Below, one piece after another: positions 8,164 to 15,220 of a stretch of DNA of 64,000 nt (the stretch's first letter is position 1; each line of letters opens with the position of its first letter). Below the pieces are notes generated by a model that was not told where the DNA came from, searched no databases, and worked only from the letters and a program-made list of their open reading frames with translations. This DNA is from Prevotella sp. (lineage in GTDB: Bacteria > Bacteroidota > Bacteroidia > Bacteroidales > Bacteroidaceae): contig JAFTFX010000027.1 of the NCBI GenBank assembly GCA_017458225.1, forward strand, positions 1 through 64,000. Reading direction: 5' to 3'. The position numbers and the translations under genes are program-made.

Positions 8164-9021
8164 ATGAAGACGAACTACGAAATACGCTATGCGGCCCATC
8201 CCGAGGATGCCCGTCACTACGACACGGCACGCCTGCGCCGCGACTTCCTGATTGAAACACTCTTCCGCAACGATGAAGTACAGATGGTCTACTCCATGTA
8301 CGACCGCATGGTGGTGGGCGGTGCCATGCCCGTGAACGAGGCACTGCCGCTGGAGGCCATCGACCCCTTGAAGGCCCCCCACTTCACCACGCGCCGCGAG
8401 GTGGGCATCTACAACGTGGGCGGCAAGGGAAAGGTCGTCGTACGGGGGTGCGAAGGCACAGAGCAGGTGTTTGAACTGGACTTCAAGGAGGCACTCTACA
8501 TCGGCAGGGGCGACCATGAAGTGGTGTTCAGCTCCGACGACCCTGCCCATCCGGCCAAGTTCTACTTCAACTCGACCACGGCCCACGCCGCCTATCCCTG
8601 CCGGAAGGTGACGAAGCAGGATGCCGTGGTGGCCCACATGGGCGCGCTGGAGACATCGAACGAGCGCTCCATCAACAAGATGCTGGTGAACCAGGTGCTG
8701 CCCACCTGTCAGCTGCAGATGGGCATGACGGAGCTGGCCACGGGCTCGGTGTGGAACACCATGCCGGCGCACACGCACAGCCGCCGCATGGAGGCCTACT
8801 TCTACTTCGAGCTGCCCCAAGACCAGGCCGTGTGCCACTTCATGGGCGAGCCGCAGGAGACGCGCCACATCTGGATGCGCGGCGAGCAGGCCGTGCTCTC
8901 ACCCGAATGGAGCATACACAGCGCTGCCGCCACCCACAACTACACGTTCATCTGGGGCATGGGGGGAGAAAACCTGGATTATGGAGATCAGGACTTCTAT
9001 GACATTAAAGACCTGAAATAG
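8164..9021 (+). CDS. kduI: 5-dehydro-4-deoxy-D-glucuronate isomerase
   Basis: 285 residues, a cupin-fold metal enzyme that converts 5-keto-4-deoxyuronate to 3-deoxy-D-glycero-2,5-hexodiulosonate in uronate catabolism. The zinc ligands are visible as H203, H205 and E210 (HTHSRRMEAYFYF) and H252 (EWSIHS), and the family ending GMGGEN is present. The frame opens 12 bases earlier with TTG, but ATG 8164 matches the family start. It acts after GH88 and before KduD. The kduD gene follows, separated now by a nuclease cassette, so the two probably once formed an operon. Confidence 0.96.
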   Translation: MKTNYEIRYAAHPEDARHYDTARLRRDFLIETLFRNDEVQMVYSMYDRMVVGGAMPVNEALPLEAIDPLKAPHFTTRREVGIYNVGGKGKVVVRGCEGTEQVFELDFKEALYIGRGDHEVVFSSDDPAHPAKFYFNSTTAHAAYPCRKVTKQDAVVAHMGALETSNERSINKMLVNQVLPTCQLQMGMTELATGSVWNTMPAHTHSRRMEAYFYFELPQDQAVCHFMGEPQETRHIWMRGEQAVLSPEWSIHSAAATHNYTFIWGMGGENLDYGDQDFYDIKDLK

Positions 9022-9032
9022 AGTTTTTTCCT

Positions 9033-9083
9033 GTCTGCGACGCTACACGAATGACCATAAATGAACACGAATAAATCATAAAT
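9033..9083 (+). repeat. Left inverted repeat of the GxxExxY cassette
   Basis: 51 bases, begins GTCTGCGACG, contains the internal direct repeat CACGAAT twice, and pairs with 9591-9641. Confidence 0.9.
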
Positions 9084-9130
9084 ATTATATGATAGAAATG
9101 AATCATAAATATTTAAATTGAAAAACGTGT

Positions 9131-9598
9131 ATGAGGAGTTTTAAGCAGTATAAAGATTTGGTTTACTCAATTATTGGTTCTGCAATGGAGGTTCATTCCA
9201 CATTGCAATGGGGACTTCTTGAAGCTGTCTATAATGAATCTCTCTGTCTTGAACTTACAGACCGTGGTTTCCATCCTCTTTCTGAAATGCCTCTATCGTG
9301 TTTTTATAAGACTCATGAGTTAAAGAAAACTTACAAGATGGATGTGGTGGTCGGCGATATAGTCGTAGAATTGAAATCGGTTAGTACCATCATGCCTGCT
9401 CATAGGGCACAGCTATTCAACTACTTACGACTGACAAAACATCCTATTGGCATTCTAATTAATTTTGGAGCTAAAAAACTACAAGGTGAACGCTACGGCT
9501 ATATAGAGGAAACGAACGAGTGCGTACTGCTTGATCGGAATATGGACATTGTAAACGAAGACATAGATTGGAACATAAACGATGATGATAATTTATGA
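9131..9598 (+). CDS. GxxExxY family protein (PD-(D/E)XK-like nuclease)
   Basis: 155 residues. It matches the GxxExxY family (motif GLLEAVYNE, residues about 33-41), with the later conserved DVVVGDIVVELKSV segment, where D, E-x-K look like the metal-binding residues of a PD-(D/E)XK nuclease fold, and the ending of the fold LFNYLRLTKHPIGILINFG. The true activity of this family is not established to my knowledge. The gene is AT-rich and stands alone inside a pair of 51-bp inverted repeats, between two genes of one pathway. Confidence 0.85.
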   Translation: MRSFKQYKDLVYSIIGSAMEVHSTLQWGLLEAVYNESLCLELTDRGFHPLSEMPLSCFYKTHELKKTYKMDVVVGDIVVELKSVSTIMPAHRAQLFNYLRLTKHPIGILINFGAKKLQGERYGYIEETNECVLLDRNMDIVNEDIDWNINDDDNL

Positions 9599-9641
9599 AT
9601 CATTCGTGTTCATTTATGACCATTCGTGTAGCGTCGCAGAC
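9591..9641 (-). repeat. Right inverted repeat of the GxxExxY cassette
   Basis: Reverse complement of 9033-9083 with four mismatches. It contains the nuclease stop codon and ends in GCGTCGCAGAC. Confidence 0.9.
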
Positions 9642-9690
9642 AAAAAAATTTTTTATGTATAACCCAATAAAATAACATTTACGTAAAACA

Positions 9691-10494
9691 ATGACTAATT
9701 TATTTTCATTAGAAGGTAAGAACGCCTGGATCACCGGCGCATCTTACGGCATTGGCTTCAACATTGCAAAGGCATTTGTTGCAGCAGGTATCAAAACCAT
9801 TATCTTCAACGACCGCAACGAGGAGGCTCTGCAGCGCGGACTGGACAACTACCGCGAGGCTGGCATCGAGAACGTGAAAGGCTACATCTGCGACGTGACC
9901 GACGAGAACGCCGTGAAGGAGCTCGTTGACAAGATTCACGACGAGGTGGGCAACATCGACATCCTGGTGAACAACGCCGGCATCATCAAGCGCATACCCA
10001 TGCACGAGATGAAGCGCTCGGAGTTCCAGCAGGTCATCGACATCGACCTCGTTGGTCCGTTCATCTGCTCTTCAGCCGTGATCCCCGAAATGATGGAGCG
10101 CCGCGAGGGTAAGATCATCAACATCTGCTCGATGATGTCTGAGCTGGGCCGCGAGACCGTATCGGCATACGCTGCCGCCAAGGGTGGCCTGAAGATGCTG
10201 ACCCGCAACATCTGCTCGGAGTATGGCGAATACAACATTCAGTGCAACGGCATTGGCCCGGGCTACATCGCTACGCCTCAGACCGCACCGCTGCGCGAGC
10301 GGCAGCCCGACGGCAGCCGCCATCCGTTCGACTCGTTCATCTGCGCCAAGACACCTGCCGGCCGCTGGCTCGACCCCTCTGAGCTGGGTGGTCCCGCCGT
10401 GTTCCTGGCTTCGCATGCCTCAGATGCTGTGAACGGCCACGTGCTCTATGTTGACGGTGGCATTCTGGCCTACATCGGCAAGCAGCCTAAGTAA
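9691..10494 (+). CDS. kduD: 2-dehydro-3-deoxy-D-gluconate 5-dehydrogenase (SDR family)
   Basis: 267 residues, short-chain dehydrogenase that reduces the KduI product to 2-keto-3-deoxygluconate. Seen are the NAD(P) loop TGASYGIG (about 15-22), NNAG (about 92-95) and the catalytic YAAAK (about 154-158) with the upstream Ser (ICSMMSE). KduD and not a generic SDR is supported by the neighbouring kduI and by the C-terminal FICAKTPAGRW region. The stop codon lies within a 23-nt tandem duplication (10482-10540), so the 3' end has been repeated after the stop. Confidence 0.92.
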   Translation: MTNLFSLEGKNAWITGASYGIGFNIAKAFVAAGIKTIIFNDRNEEALQRGLDNYREAGIENVKGYICDVTDENAVKELVDKIHDEVGNIDILVNNAGIIKRIPMHEMKRSEFQQVIDIDLVGPFICSSAVIPEMMERREGKIINICSMMSELGRETVSAYAAAKGGLKMLTRNICSEYGEYNIQCNGIGPGYIATPQTAPLRERQPDGSRHPFDSFICAKTPAGRWLDPSELGGPAVFLASHASDAVNGHVLYVDGGILAYIGKQPK

Positions 10495-10543
10495 ACAGCA
10501 ACGGGCAGCCTAAATAAACAGCAACGGGCAGCCTGAATAAACA
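10482..10543 (+). repeat. 23-nt tandem repeat covering the kduD stop codon
   Basis: Units begin at 10482, 10505 and 10528 (GCAGCCTAAGTAAACAGCAA and variants). The first holds the last codons and the TAA of kduD; the other two are non-coding copies. Confidence 0.85.
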
Positions 10544-10557
10544 AGCTGCAACGAGCG

Positions 10558-10700
10558 GCAAATCTCGCTCTGATTAGCGTCAGATTCCGCTCTGTTTAAC
10601 GTCAGATTTCGCTCTGTTTAACGTCAGATCTCACTGTAACGAACGTCAAATCTCACCACAGTTTGACGCTCGTTAGAGCGAGATTTGACGTTTATTGTAA
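10558..10700. repeat. Array of the 22-nt 'AACGTCA-TCTCGCTCTG' repeat, first site
   Basis: Three to four head-to-tail 22-nt units (for example ATTTCGCTCTGTTTAACGTC) followed by degenerate and inverted copies (GAGCGAGATTTGACG), so the RNA could fold back. It fills most of the 338-bp gap between kduD and the next gene. Similar arrays occur at 24214-24360 and 41935-42086. Units are contiguous, with no CRISPR spacers. Confidence 0.85.
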
Positions 10701-10785
10701 CCTGGCGAAACGCTGATTGCAAGAAAGGTGAGTTAATAAAAACAAAAAAACATGTTCTTTTAGCGGTTGATACTGTTTTTATGCT

Positions 10786-10793
10786 TATTTTTG
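10786..10793 (+). promoter_or_regulatory. -7 box upstream of the OmpA/TPR lipoprotein gene
   Basis: TATTTTTG (TAnnTTTG), 39 bases before ATG 10833. The -33 element is weak (TTGA at 10767, spacing too short). Confidence 0.55.
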
Positions 10794-10832
10794 CATAGAT
10801 ATATCACATATTTTTATATTCACAACGAAAAA

Positions 10833-12509
10833 ATGAAAAAGCAACAATTGTTTTTCTTGTCGGCAGCTGCCGTGCTGCTGTCGTCATGCTCTGGAAAGCT
10901 GGGAGCTCTGTCAGCCGATAACTTCAACGTAACGCCGAACCCGCTGGAGACACAGGCCGGCGAGGTGCCTGCCACCATCAACGGCATGTTCCCCGAGAAG
11001 TACATGCAGAAGAAGGCCGTAGTCACCGTAACGCCCGAGCTGCGCTATCAGACCGTCAACGGCCAGCAGGCCGTGAAGGGCAACAGCGCCACCTTCCAGG
11101 GTGAGAAAGTGCAGGGTAACGATCAGACCATTTCGTACAAGGTGGGTGGCCGCTATACGATGAAGACCAGCTTCAAGTATGTGCCCGAGATGCACCAGAG
11201 CGACCTCTACCTGACCTTCAACGCCAAGGTGGGCAACAAGACCGTGGACGTGCCTGCCGTGAAGGTGGCCAGCGGCATCATTGCCACCAGCGAGCTCTAC
11301 AAGCGCACGCTGACATCGGCACAGGGTGCCATCGCACAGGATGCCTTCCAGCGCATCATTGAGCAGAAGCAGGAGGCCAACGTGAAGTTCCTCATCGGTC
11401 AGGCACAGCTGCGCAAGAGCGAGCTGCAGAACAACTCGGTGCAGGAGTTCGTGCGACTGCTGGGCGAGATTGCCAAGGACCAGGAGGGCAAGGTGCTCGA
11501 CGGCATTGAGGTGTCGGCCTATGCATCGCCCGACGGCGGCTATCAGCTGAACGAGCAGCTGGCCAACAAGCGCGAGCAGGTGACCGAGGACTTCCTGAAG
11601 GGCGAAATGAAGAAGGTGAACAGCGACTCGCCCGTAGATGCCAAATACACCGCCGAGGACTGGGAAGGCTTCCAGGAACTGGTGGCTGCCAGCGACATTC
11701 AGGACAAGGACGTGATTCTGCGCGTGCTCTCCATGTATAAGGACCCCGAGGAGCGCGAACAGCAGATCAAGGCCATCTCGTCGGCCTTCAAGGAACTGGC
11801 CGACGGCATTCTGCCACAGCTGCGCCGTGCACGCCTGATTGCCAACTACCAGCTGATAGGCCGCGACGACGAGCAGATCATGAGCCAGATCAGCAGCGAT
11901 GCCTCGAAACTGAGCGTTGAAGAGCTGCTCTACGGAGCCACCCTCTACGACAACGACGTGAAGGGTGCCGAGAACGCCTACAAGAAGGCCGTGCAGTACT
12001 ATCCCAACGATGCCCGCGCCTATAACAACCTGGCCACACTGGCATACGCAAAGGGCAACTACAGCGAGGCCAAGCAGTGGCTGGAGAAGGCTCAGCGCGT
12101 GAACGCCAACCTGCCCGAGACCAACGCCAACCTGGGTCTGCTGGCACTGCAGAACGGCGACCTGACAACAGCCGAGACACTGATTGCCAAGTCGTCGAGC
12201 GCCAACGGCGTGCAGGAAATCATTGGCAACCTGCACCTGGCTCAGGGCAAGTATGCACAGGCCGAGCAGGACTTCGCCAAGACCAACTCGAACTCTGCCG
12301 CACTGGCACAGATCATGAACAAGAACTATGCCGCTGCAGCCACCACGCTGAAGAACGTGCAGAACCCCGACGGCATGACCGACTATCTGAAAGCCGTTGT
12401 GGCCGCACGCACCGGCAAGAAGGCCGACGTGGCCACCGCACTGCAGTCGGCCGTCAGCAAGGATGCCTCGCTGCGCCAGTATGCTGAGCAGGATCTGGAG
12501 CTGAAGTAA
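10833..12509 (+). CDS. Lipoprotein with OmpA-like domain and TPR repeats
   Basis: 558 residues from ATG 10833; the longer frame from 10767 lacks a sensible signal sequence. The lipobox VLLSSC gives a lipidated Cys near residue 19. A beta-rich N-terminal part is followed by a region like the OmpA C-terminal peptidoglycan-binding fold (VKFLIGQAQLRKSEL ... EVSAYASPDGGYQLNEQLANKR, about 190-280) and by TPR-type helices (AYNNLATLAYAKGNYSEAKQ, about 415-500). It is probably an outer-membrane-attached periplasmic protein that links envelope and cell wall. The next gene, a thioredoxin-like lipoprotein, starts 10 bases downstream, so they are probably cotranscribed. Confidence 0.8.
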   Translation: MKKQQLFFLSAAAVLLSSCSGKLGALSADNFNVTPNPLETQAGEVPATINGMFPEKYMQKKAVVTVTPELRYQTVNGQQAVKGNSATFQGEKVQGNDQTISYKVGGRYTMKTSFKYVPEMHQSDLYLTFNAKVGNKTVDVPAVKVASGIIATSELYKRTLTSAQGAIAQDAFQRIIEQKQEANVKFLIGQAQLRKSELQNNSVQEFVRLLGEIAKDQEGKVLDGIEVSAYASPDGGYQLNEQLANKREQVTEDFLKGEMKKVNSDSPVDAKYTAEDWEGFQELVAASDIQDKDVILRVLSMYKDPEEREQQIKAISSAFKELADGILPQLRRARLIANYQLIGRDDEQIMSQISSDASKLSVEELLYGATLYDNDVKGAENAYKKAVQYYPNDARAYNNLATLAYAKGNYSEAKQWLEKAQRVNANLPETNANLGLLALQNGDLTTAETLIAKSSSANGVQEIIGNLHLAQGKYAQAEQDFAKTNSNSAALAQIMNKNYAAAATTLKNVQNPDGMTDYLKAVVAARTGKKADVATALQSAVSKDASLRQYAEQDLELK

Positions 12510-12519
12510 CCGCAAAAGA

Positions 12520-13524
12520 ATGACAATAAAGAATAGTTTGCTCGCAGCCATCGGGTGGGTCACGTTGCTGACCGCCTGTGGCTCGTCGGGCAACCGCTTC
12601 AGGCTGGAGGGCGAGTTCAAGAACATGAACCAGGCCGAACTCTACCTGTACAACGCGGCCGACGGGCGCAAGGACACCATACACGTGCAGCGCGGACGCT
12701 TCATCTACGAGACCGACCTGAAAGACACGGCCACGCTGATGGTCATGTTCCCCAACTACTCGCAAATACCGGTCTTCGCCACCTCGGGCATCACCGCCAA
12801 GATGAAGGGCGATGCCTCGCAACTGCGCGAAATCAAGGTGAAAGGCTCGAAGCAGAACGACGAGATGACGGCCTTCCGACTGAAAGCCAACCAGCTGACA
12901 CCGCCCGAAATGACGGAGATAGCAGCTGAATATATCACCGAAGAACCCAACTCGCCCGTCAGCTTCTACCTGCTGCAGCAATACTTCGTGAAAGCACTGG
13001 AACCCGACTACCGGCGCGCCATGCTGCTGTGCAACACCATGCTGCAGGCCAATCCGCAGAACAGGGCCGTGCTCCAGCTGAAACACGACCTGCGACCGCT
13101 CACGGCAGGCAGCAAGGGCAGCCGCATGCCGGTGTTCGCCCTGCTCGACACAAAGGGACGGGTGGTCACCAACCGGCAGATGCAGAAGAAGGTGAACGTG
13201 GTGTGCCTGTGGGCAACGTGGAACTATGAGAGTCGCGCACAACTGAACACGCTGCGCAAGCTCGTCAAAGAGAACCCGGGCAAAATAAGCGCCTTGGGCA
13301 TCAGCATCGACGCAACAGCCGGCGAAGGGCGCGACTGGACACGACGCGACAGCGTGAACTTCCCCCTGGTATGCGACGGCAAGATGTGGCAGACACCCAT
13401 GGCCCAAGCACTGGGCATGAACGATCTGCCCACAAACATCGTGACCGACGAGAAGGGAATCATCGTGGAACGAGACATTCCGAACAAGGAAATGCAGAAA
13501 CGACTGCAGGAGCTGATGAAATGA
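12520..13524 (+). CDS. DUF4369/thioredoxin-fold lipoprotein lacking the CxxC motif
   Basis: 334 residues. Signal peptide and lipobox (LLTAC, Cys about 20). An N-terminal DUF4369-like beta domain (FRLEGEFKNMNQAELYLYN) and a C-terminal TlpA-like thioredoxin fold (MPVFALLDTKGRVV, VNVVCLWATWN, LPTNIVTDEKGIIVERDI) are visible. Where active family members have WCxxC, this protein has WATWNYES, so a redox role is unlikely unless another Cys substitutes; a binding or structural role in the periplasm is more plausible. The stop overlaps the folP start (ATGA at 13521-13524). Confidence 0.82.
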   Translation: MTIKNSLLAAIGWVTLLTACGSSGNRFRLEGEFKNMNQAELYLYNAADGRKDTIHVQRGRFIYETDLKDTATLMVMFPNYSQIPVFATSGITAKMKGDASQLREIKVKGSKQNDEMTAFRLKANQLTPPEMTEIAAEYITEEPNSPVSFYLLQQYFVKALEPDYRRAMLLCNTMLQANPQNRAVLQLKHDLRPLTAGSKGSRMPVFALLDTKGRVVTNRQMQKKVNVVCLWATWNYESRAQLNTLRKLVKENPGKISALGISIDATAGEGRDWTRRDSVNFPLVCDGKMWQTPMAQALGMNDLPTNIVTDEKGIIVERDIPNKEMQKRLQELMK

Positions 13525-14360
13525 ACTATACACTGAACTTGAAAGGACAGCTTTTTAGCCTCGGGCAACCGGTGGTGATGGGCATTCTGAACGTAACGCC
13601 CGACTCGTTCTATGCCGATAGCAGACAGCAGACGGAGGAACAGATTGCCCAGCGCACCCGACAGATCATCAGCGAGGGAGCGGCCATCATCGACGTGGGG
13701 GCCTGCTCCACCCGACCCGGTTCGGCACCCGTCAGCCAGCAGGAGGAAATCGACCGCCTGAGAATGGCACTACCCATCATCCGAAAAATACAGGAAGAGA
13801 CTGACCTCGCTCCCCTCCATTCTGACCTCTCCGCCCTCCATTCTTCCCTCTCCATCGACACTTTCCGCCCCGACGTGGCCCGCATGGCCGTTGAAGAGTT
13901 CGGTGCCGACATCATCAACGATGTGAGCGAGGGCAACGAACAGATGTTCCGCATGACCGCCCGACTGGGCACCCCTTACGTGCTCACCTCGGTGCAGCCC
14001 GACCTGCGCTCCACCCTGCTGACCTTCGCACGGAAGGTGCAACAGATGCGCGACCTGGGACAGAAAGACATCATTCTCGATCCAGGCTTCGGCTTCGGAA
14101 AAACCGTTGACGAGAACTTCCAGCTGCTGAGCCAGATGGACAAGCTGAGCGTGCTGGAACTGCCGCTGCTGGTGGGCATCTCGCGCAAGTCGATGATCTG
14201 GAAGACACTACAGTGCACACCCGACGAGGCCCTCGGCGGCACCACAGCCCTGAACGCCGTCGCCCTGATGAAGGGTGCCTCCATCCTGCGCGTCCACGAC
14301 GTGAAAGCAGCCGTGGAGACCTGTCAGCTCCTTGAACGCTTGAAACCCTTGAACGCCTGA
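13521..14360 (+). CDS. folP: Dihydropteroate synthase
   Basis: 279 residues, TIM-barrel enzyme of folate synthesis that joins p-aminobenzoate to the pterin pyrophosphate. Motifs: MGILNVTPDSF (pterin/Mg loop), IDVGACSTRPG, SIDTFRP, DIINDVS, LDPGFGFGKT, VGISRKS, and the end ILRVHDV. Start ATG 13521 overlaps the upstream stop by four bases. Between the third strand and SIDTFRP there is an in-frame low-complexity insertion (DLAPLHSDLSALHSSL) encoded by a pyrimidine-rich repeat at 13798-13855, not expected in the family. The 3' end runs into short TTGAAC repeats. Confidence 0.95.
   Translation: MNYTLNLKGQLFSLGQPVVMGILNVTPDSFYADSRQQTEEQIAQRTRQIISEGAAIIDVGACSTRPGSAPVSQQEEIDRLRMALPIIRKIQEETDLAPLHSDLSALHSSLSIDTFRPDVARMAVEEFGADIINDVSEGNEQMFRMTARLGTPYVLTSVQPDLRSTLLTFARKVQQMRDLGQKDIILDPGFGFGKTVDENFQLLSQMDKLSVLELPLLVGISRKSMIWKTLQCTPDEALGGTTALNAVALMKGASILRVHDVKAAVETCQLLERLKPLNA
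13798..13855. repeat. Pyrimidine-rich in-frame repeat in folP
   Basis: Imperfect tandem copies of about 24 bases containing CTCCATTCT and CCTCTCC. They encode two copies of an (L/A)-(P/A)-LHS-(D/S)-LS peptide inside the barrel, just before the conserved SIDT strand. Confidence 0.65.
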
Positions 14361-14400
14361 CTTTGAACCCTTGAACGCTTAAACCCTTGAACCCCTTAAA
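14330..14400. repeat. Short TTGAAC repeats between folP and cdaA
   Basis: The 3' end of folP and the 42-bp gap consist of imperfect units with CTTGAACGC and CTTGAACCC about every 9-14 bases. They partly encode the last folP residues (LERLKPLNA). Confidence 0.7.
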
Positions 14401-14402
14401 CC

Positions 14403-15182
14403 ATGTTCCTACAATTCAGTCTTAAAGACTTTTTCGACATTCTGTGGGTAGCGCTGATGCTCTACTACATCTACCGACTGATGCGCGAGTCACGCTCGCT
14501 GAATGTCTTTGTAGGCATCATGATCTTCATACTCATCTGGTTCATCGTGTCACAGATTCTGGAAATGCGACTGCTCGGCTCCATCCTCGACAAACTGGTG
14601 TCGGTGGGTGTCATCGCCATCATCGTCATCTTCCAAGACGACATACGCAAGTTCCTGTACGATTTGGGAGCCCACCAGCGCGTCAGGACCGTCATGCGCT
14701 TCTTCACCCCCAAGCGGACCGAAGAACAGGACCAGGCAGCCCTGAAACGCCTCATCATCCCCATCGTGATGGCCTGCATGTCGATGGCGAAGGGCAAGGT
14801 GGGCGCACTCATCGTGGTGCAGCGCCACACCAAGCTGACCGACATTGTCAGCACGGGCGACGTGGTGAATGCTGACATCAACCAGCGGCTCATTGAGAAC
14901 ATCTTCTTCAAGAACTCACCCCTGCACGACGGTGCGATGGTGATAGCCAACCGCCGCATTCTGGCTGCCGGCTGCATACTGCCCGTCAGCCACAACCTCG
15001 ACATTCCGAAGAGCTTAGGTCTGCGCCATCGTGCCGCCCTGGGCATGTCGCAGGAGAGCGATGCCCTCTGCATCATCGTGTCGGAAGAAACGGGCGGCAT
15101 CTCCGTTGCACAGGCCGGACAGTTCCGCCTGAACCTCTCTGCCGAGGAACTGGAAACCATTCTCACACAGGAAATGATTTGA
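14403..15182 (+). CDS. cdaA: Diadenylate cyclase, CdaA type
   Basis: 259 residues. Three N-terminal membrane helices (about 10-27, 33-53, 60-78) precede the DAC domain, which makes cyclic di-AMP from two ATP. The active-site motifs are visible: DGA (SPLHDGAMVI) and RHRAA (GLRHRAALGMS), with the catalytic-domain glycine-rich stretch TGGIS. The size is close to other CdaA proteins. It follows folP by 42 bases, a common Bacteroidetes pairing, and probably shares its transcript. Cyclic di-AMP controls potassium and wall homeostasis in relatives. Confidence 0.95.
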   Translation: MFLQFSLKDFFDILWVALMLYYIYRLMRESRSLNVFVGIMIFILIWFIVSQILEMRLLGSILDKLVSVGVIAIIVIFQDDIRKFLYDLGAHQRVRTVMRFFTPKRTEEQDQAALKRLIIPIVMACMSMAKGKVGALIVVQRHTKLTDIVSTGDVVNADINQRLIENIFFKNSPLHDGAMVIANRRILAAGCILPVSHNLDIPKSLGLRHRAALGMSQESDALCIIVSEETGGISVAQAGQFRLNLSAEELETILTQEMI

Positions 15183-15189
15183 TTACTAT

Positions 15190-15220
15190 CGTCTGAACTC
15201 CTGTAACTCCTGAACTCCCA
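15190..15220. repeat. 9-nt repeats of CTGAACTCC before the helicase gene
   Basis: Three imperfect copies of a CTGAACTCC-like 9-mer fill the 38-bp gap between cdaA and the helicase start. Confidence 0.6.

Larger units (their letters stand above)
9033..9641. mobile_element. Putative nuclease cassette: GxxExxY gene between 51-bp inverted repeats
   Basis: Bases 9033-9083 and 9591-9641 are inverted repeats with 47 of 51 positions matching, both starting GTCTGCGACGCTACACGAAT at the outer ends. They enclose one gene; its stop codon lies inside the right repeat. The cassette splits kduI from kduD and is AT-richer than its surroundings. No transposase is encoded and no clear target duplication is seen. 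A related remnant occurs at 2154-2192. Calling it mobile is an inference from the structure. Confidence 0.7.

Noticed and set aside
9023-9655. Target-site duplication around the GxxExxY cassette
   Set aside because: T and A runs outside the repeats are complementary rather than direct copies; no convincing duplicated target is visible.
10558-10700. CRISPR array
   Set aside because: The 22-nt units are contiguous, degenerate and reverse direction; there are no unique spacers and no cas genes.
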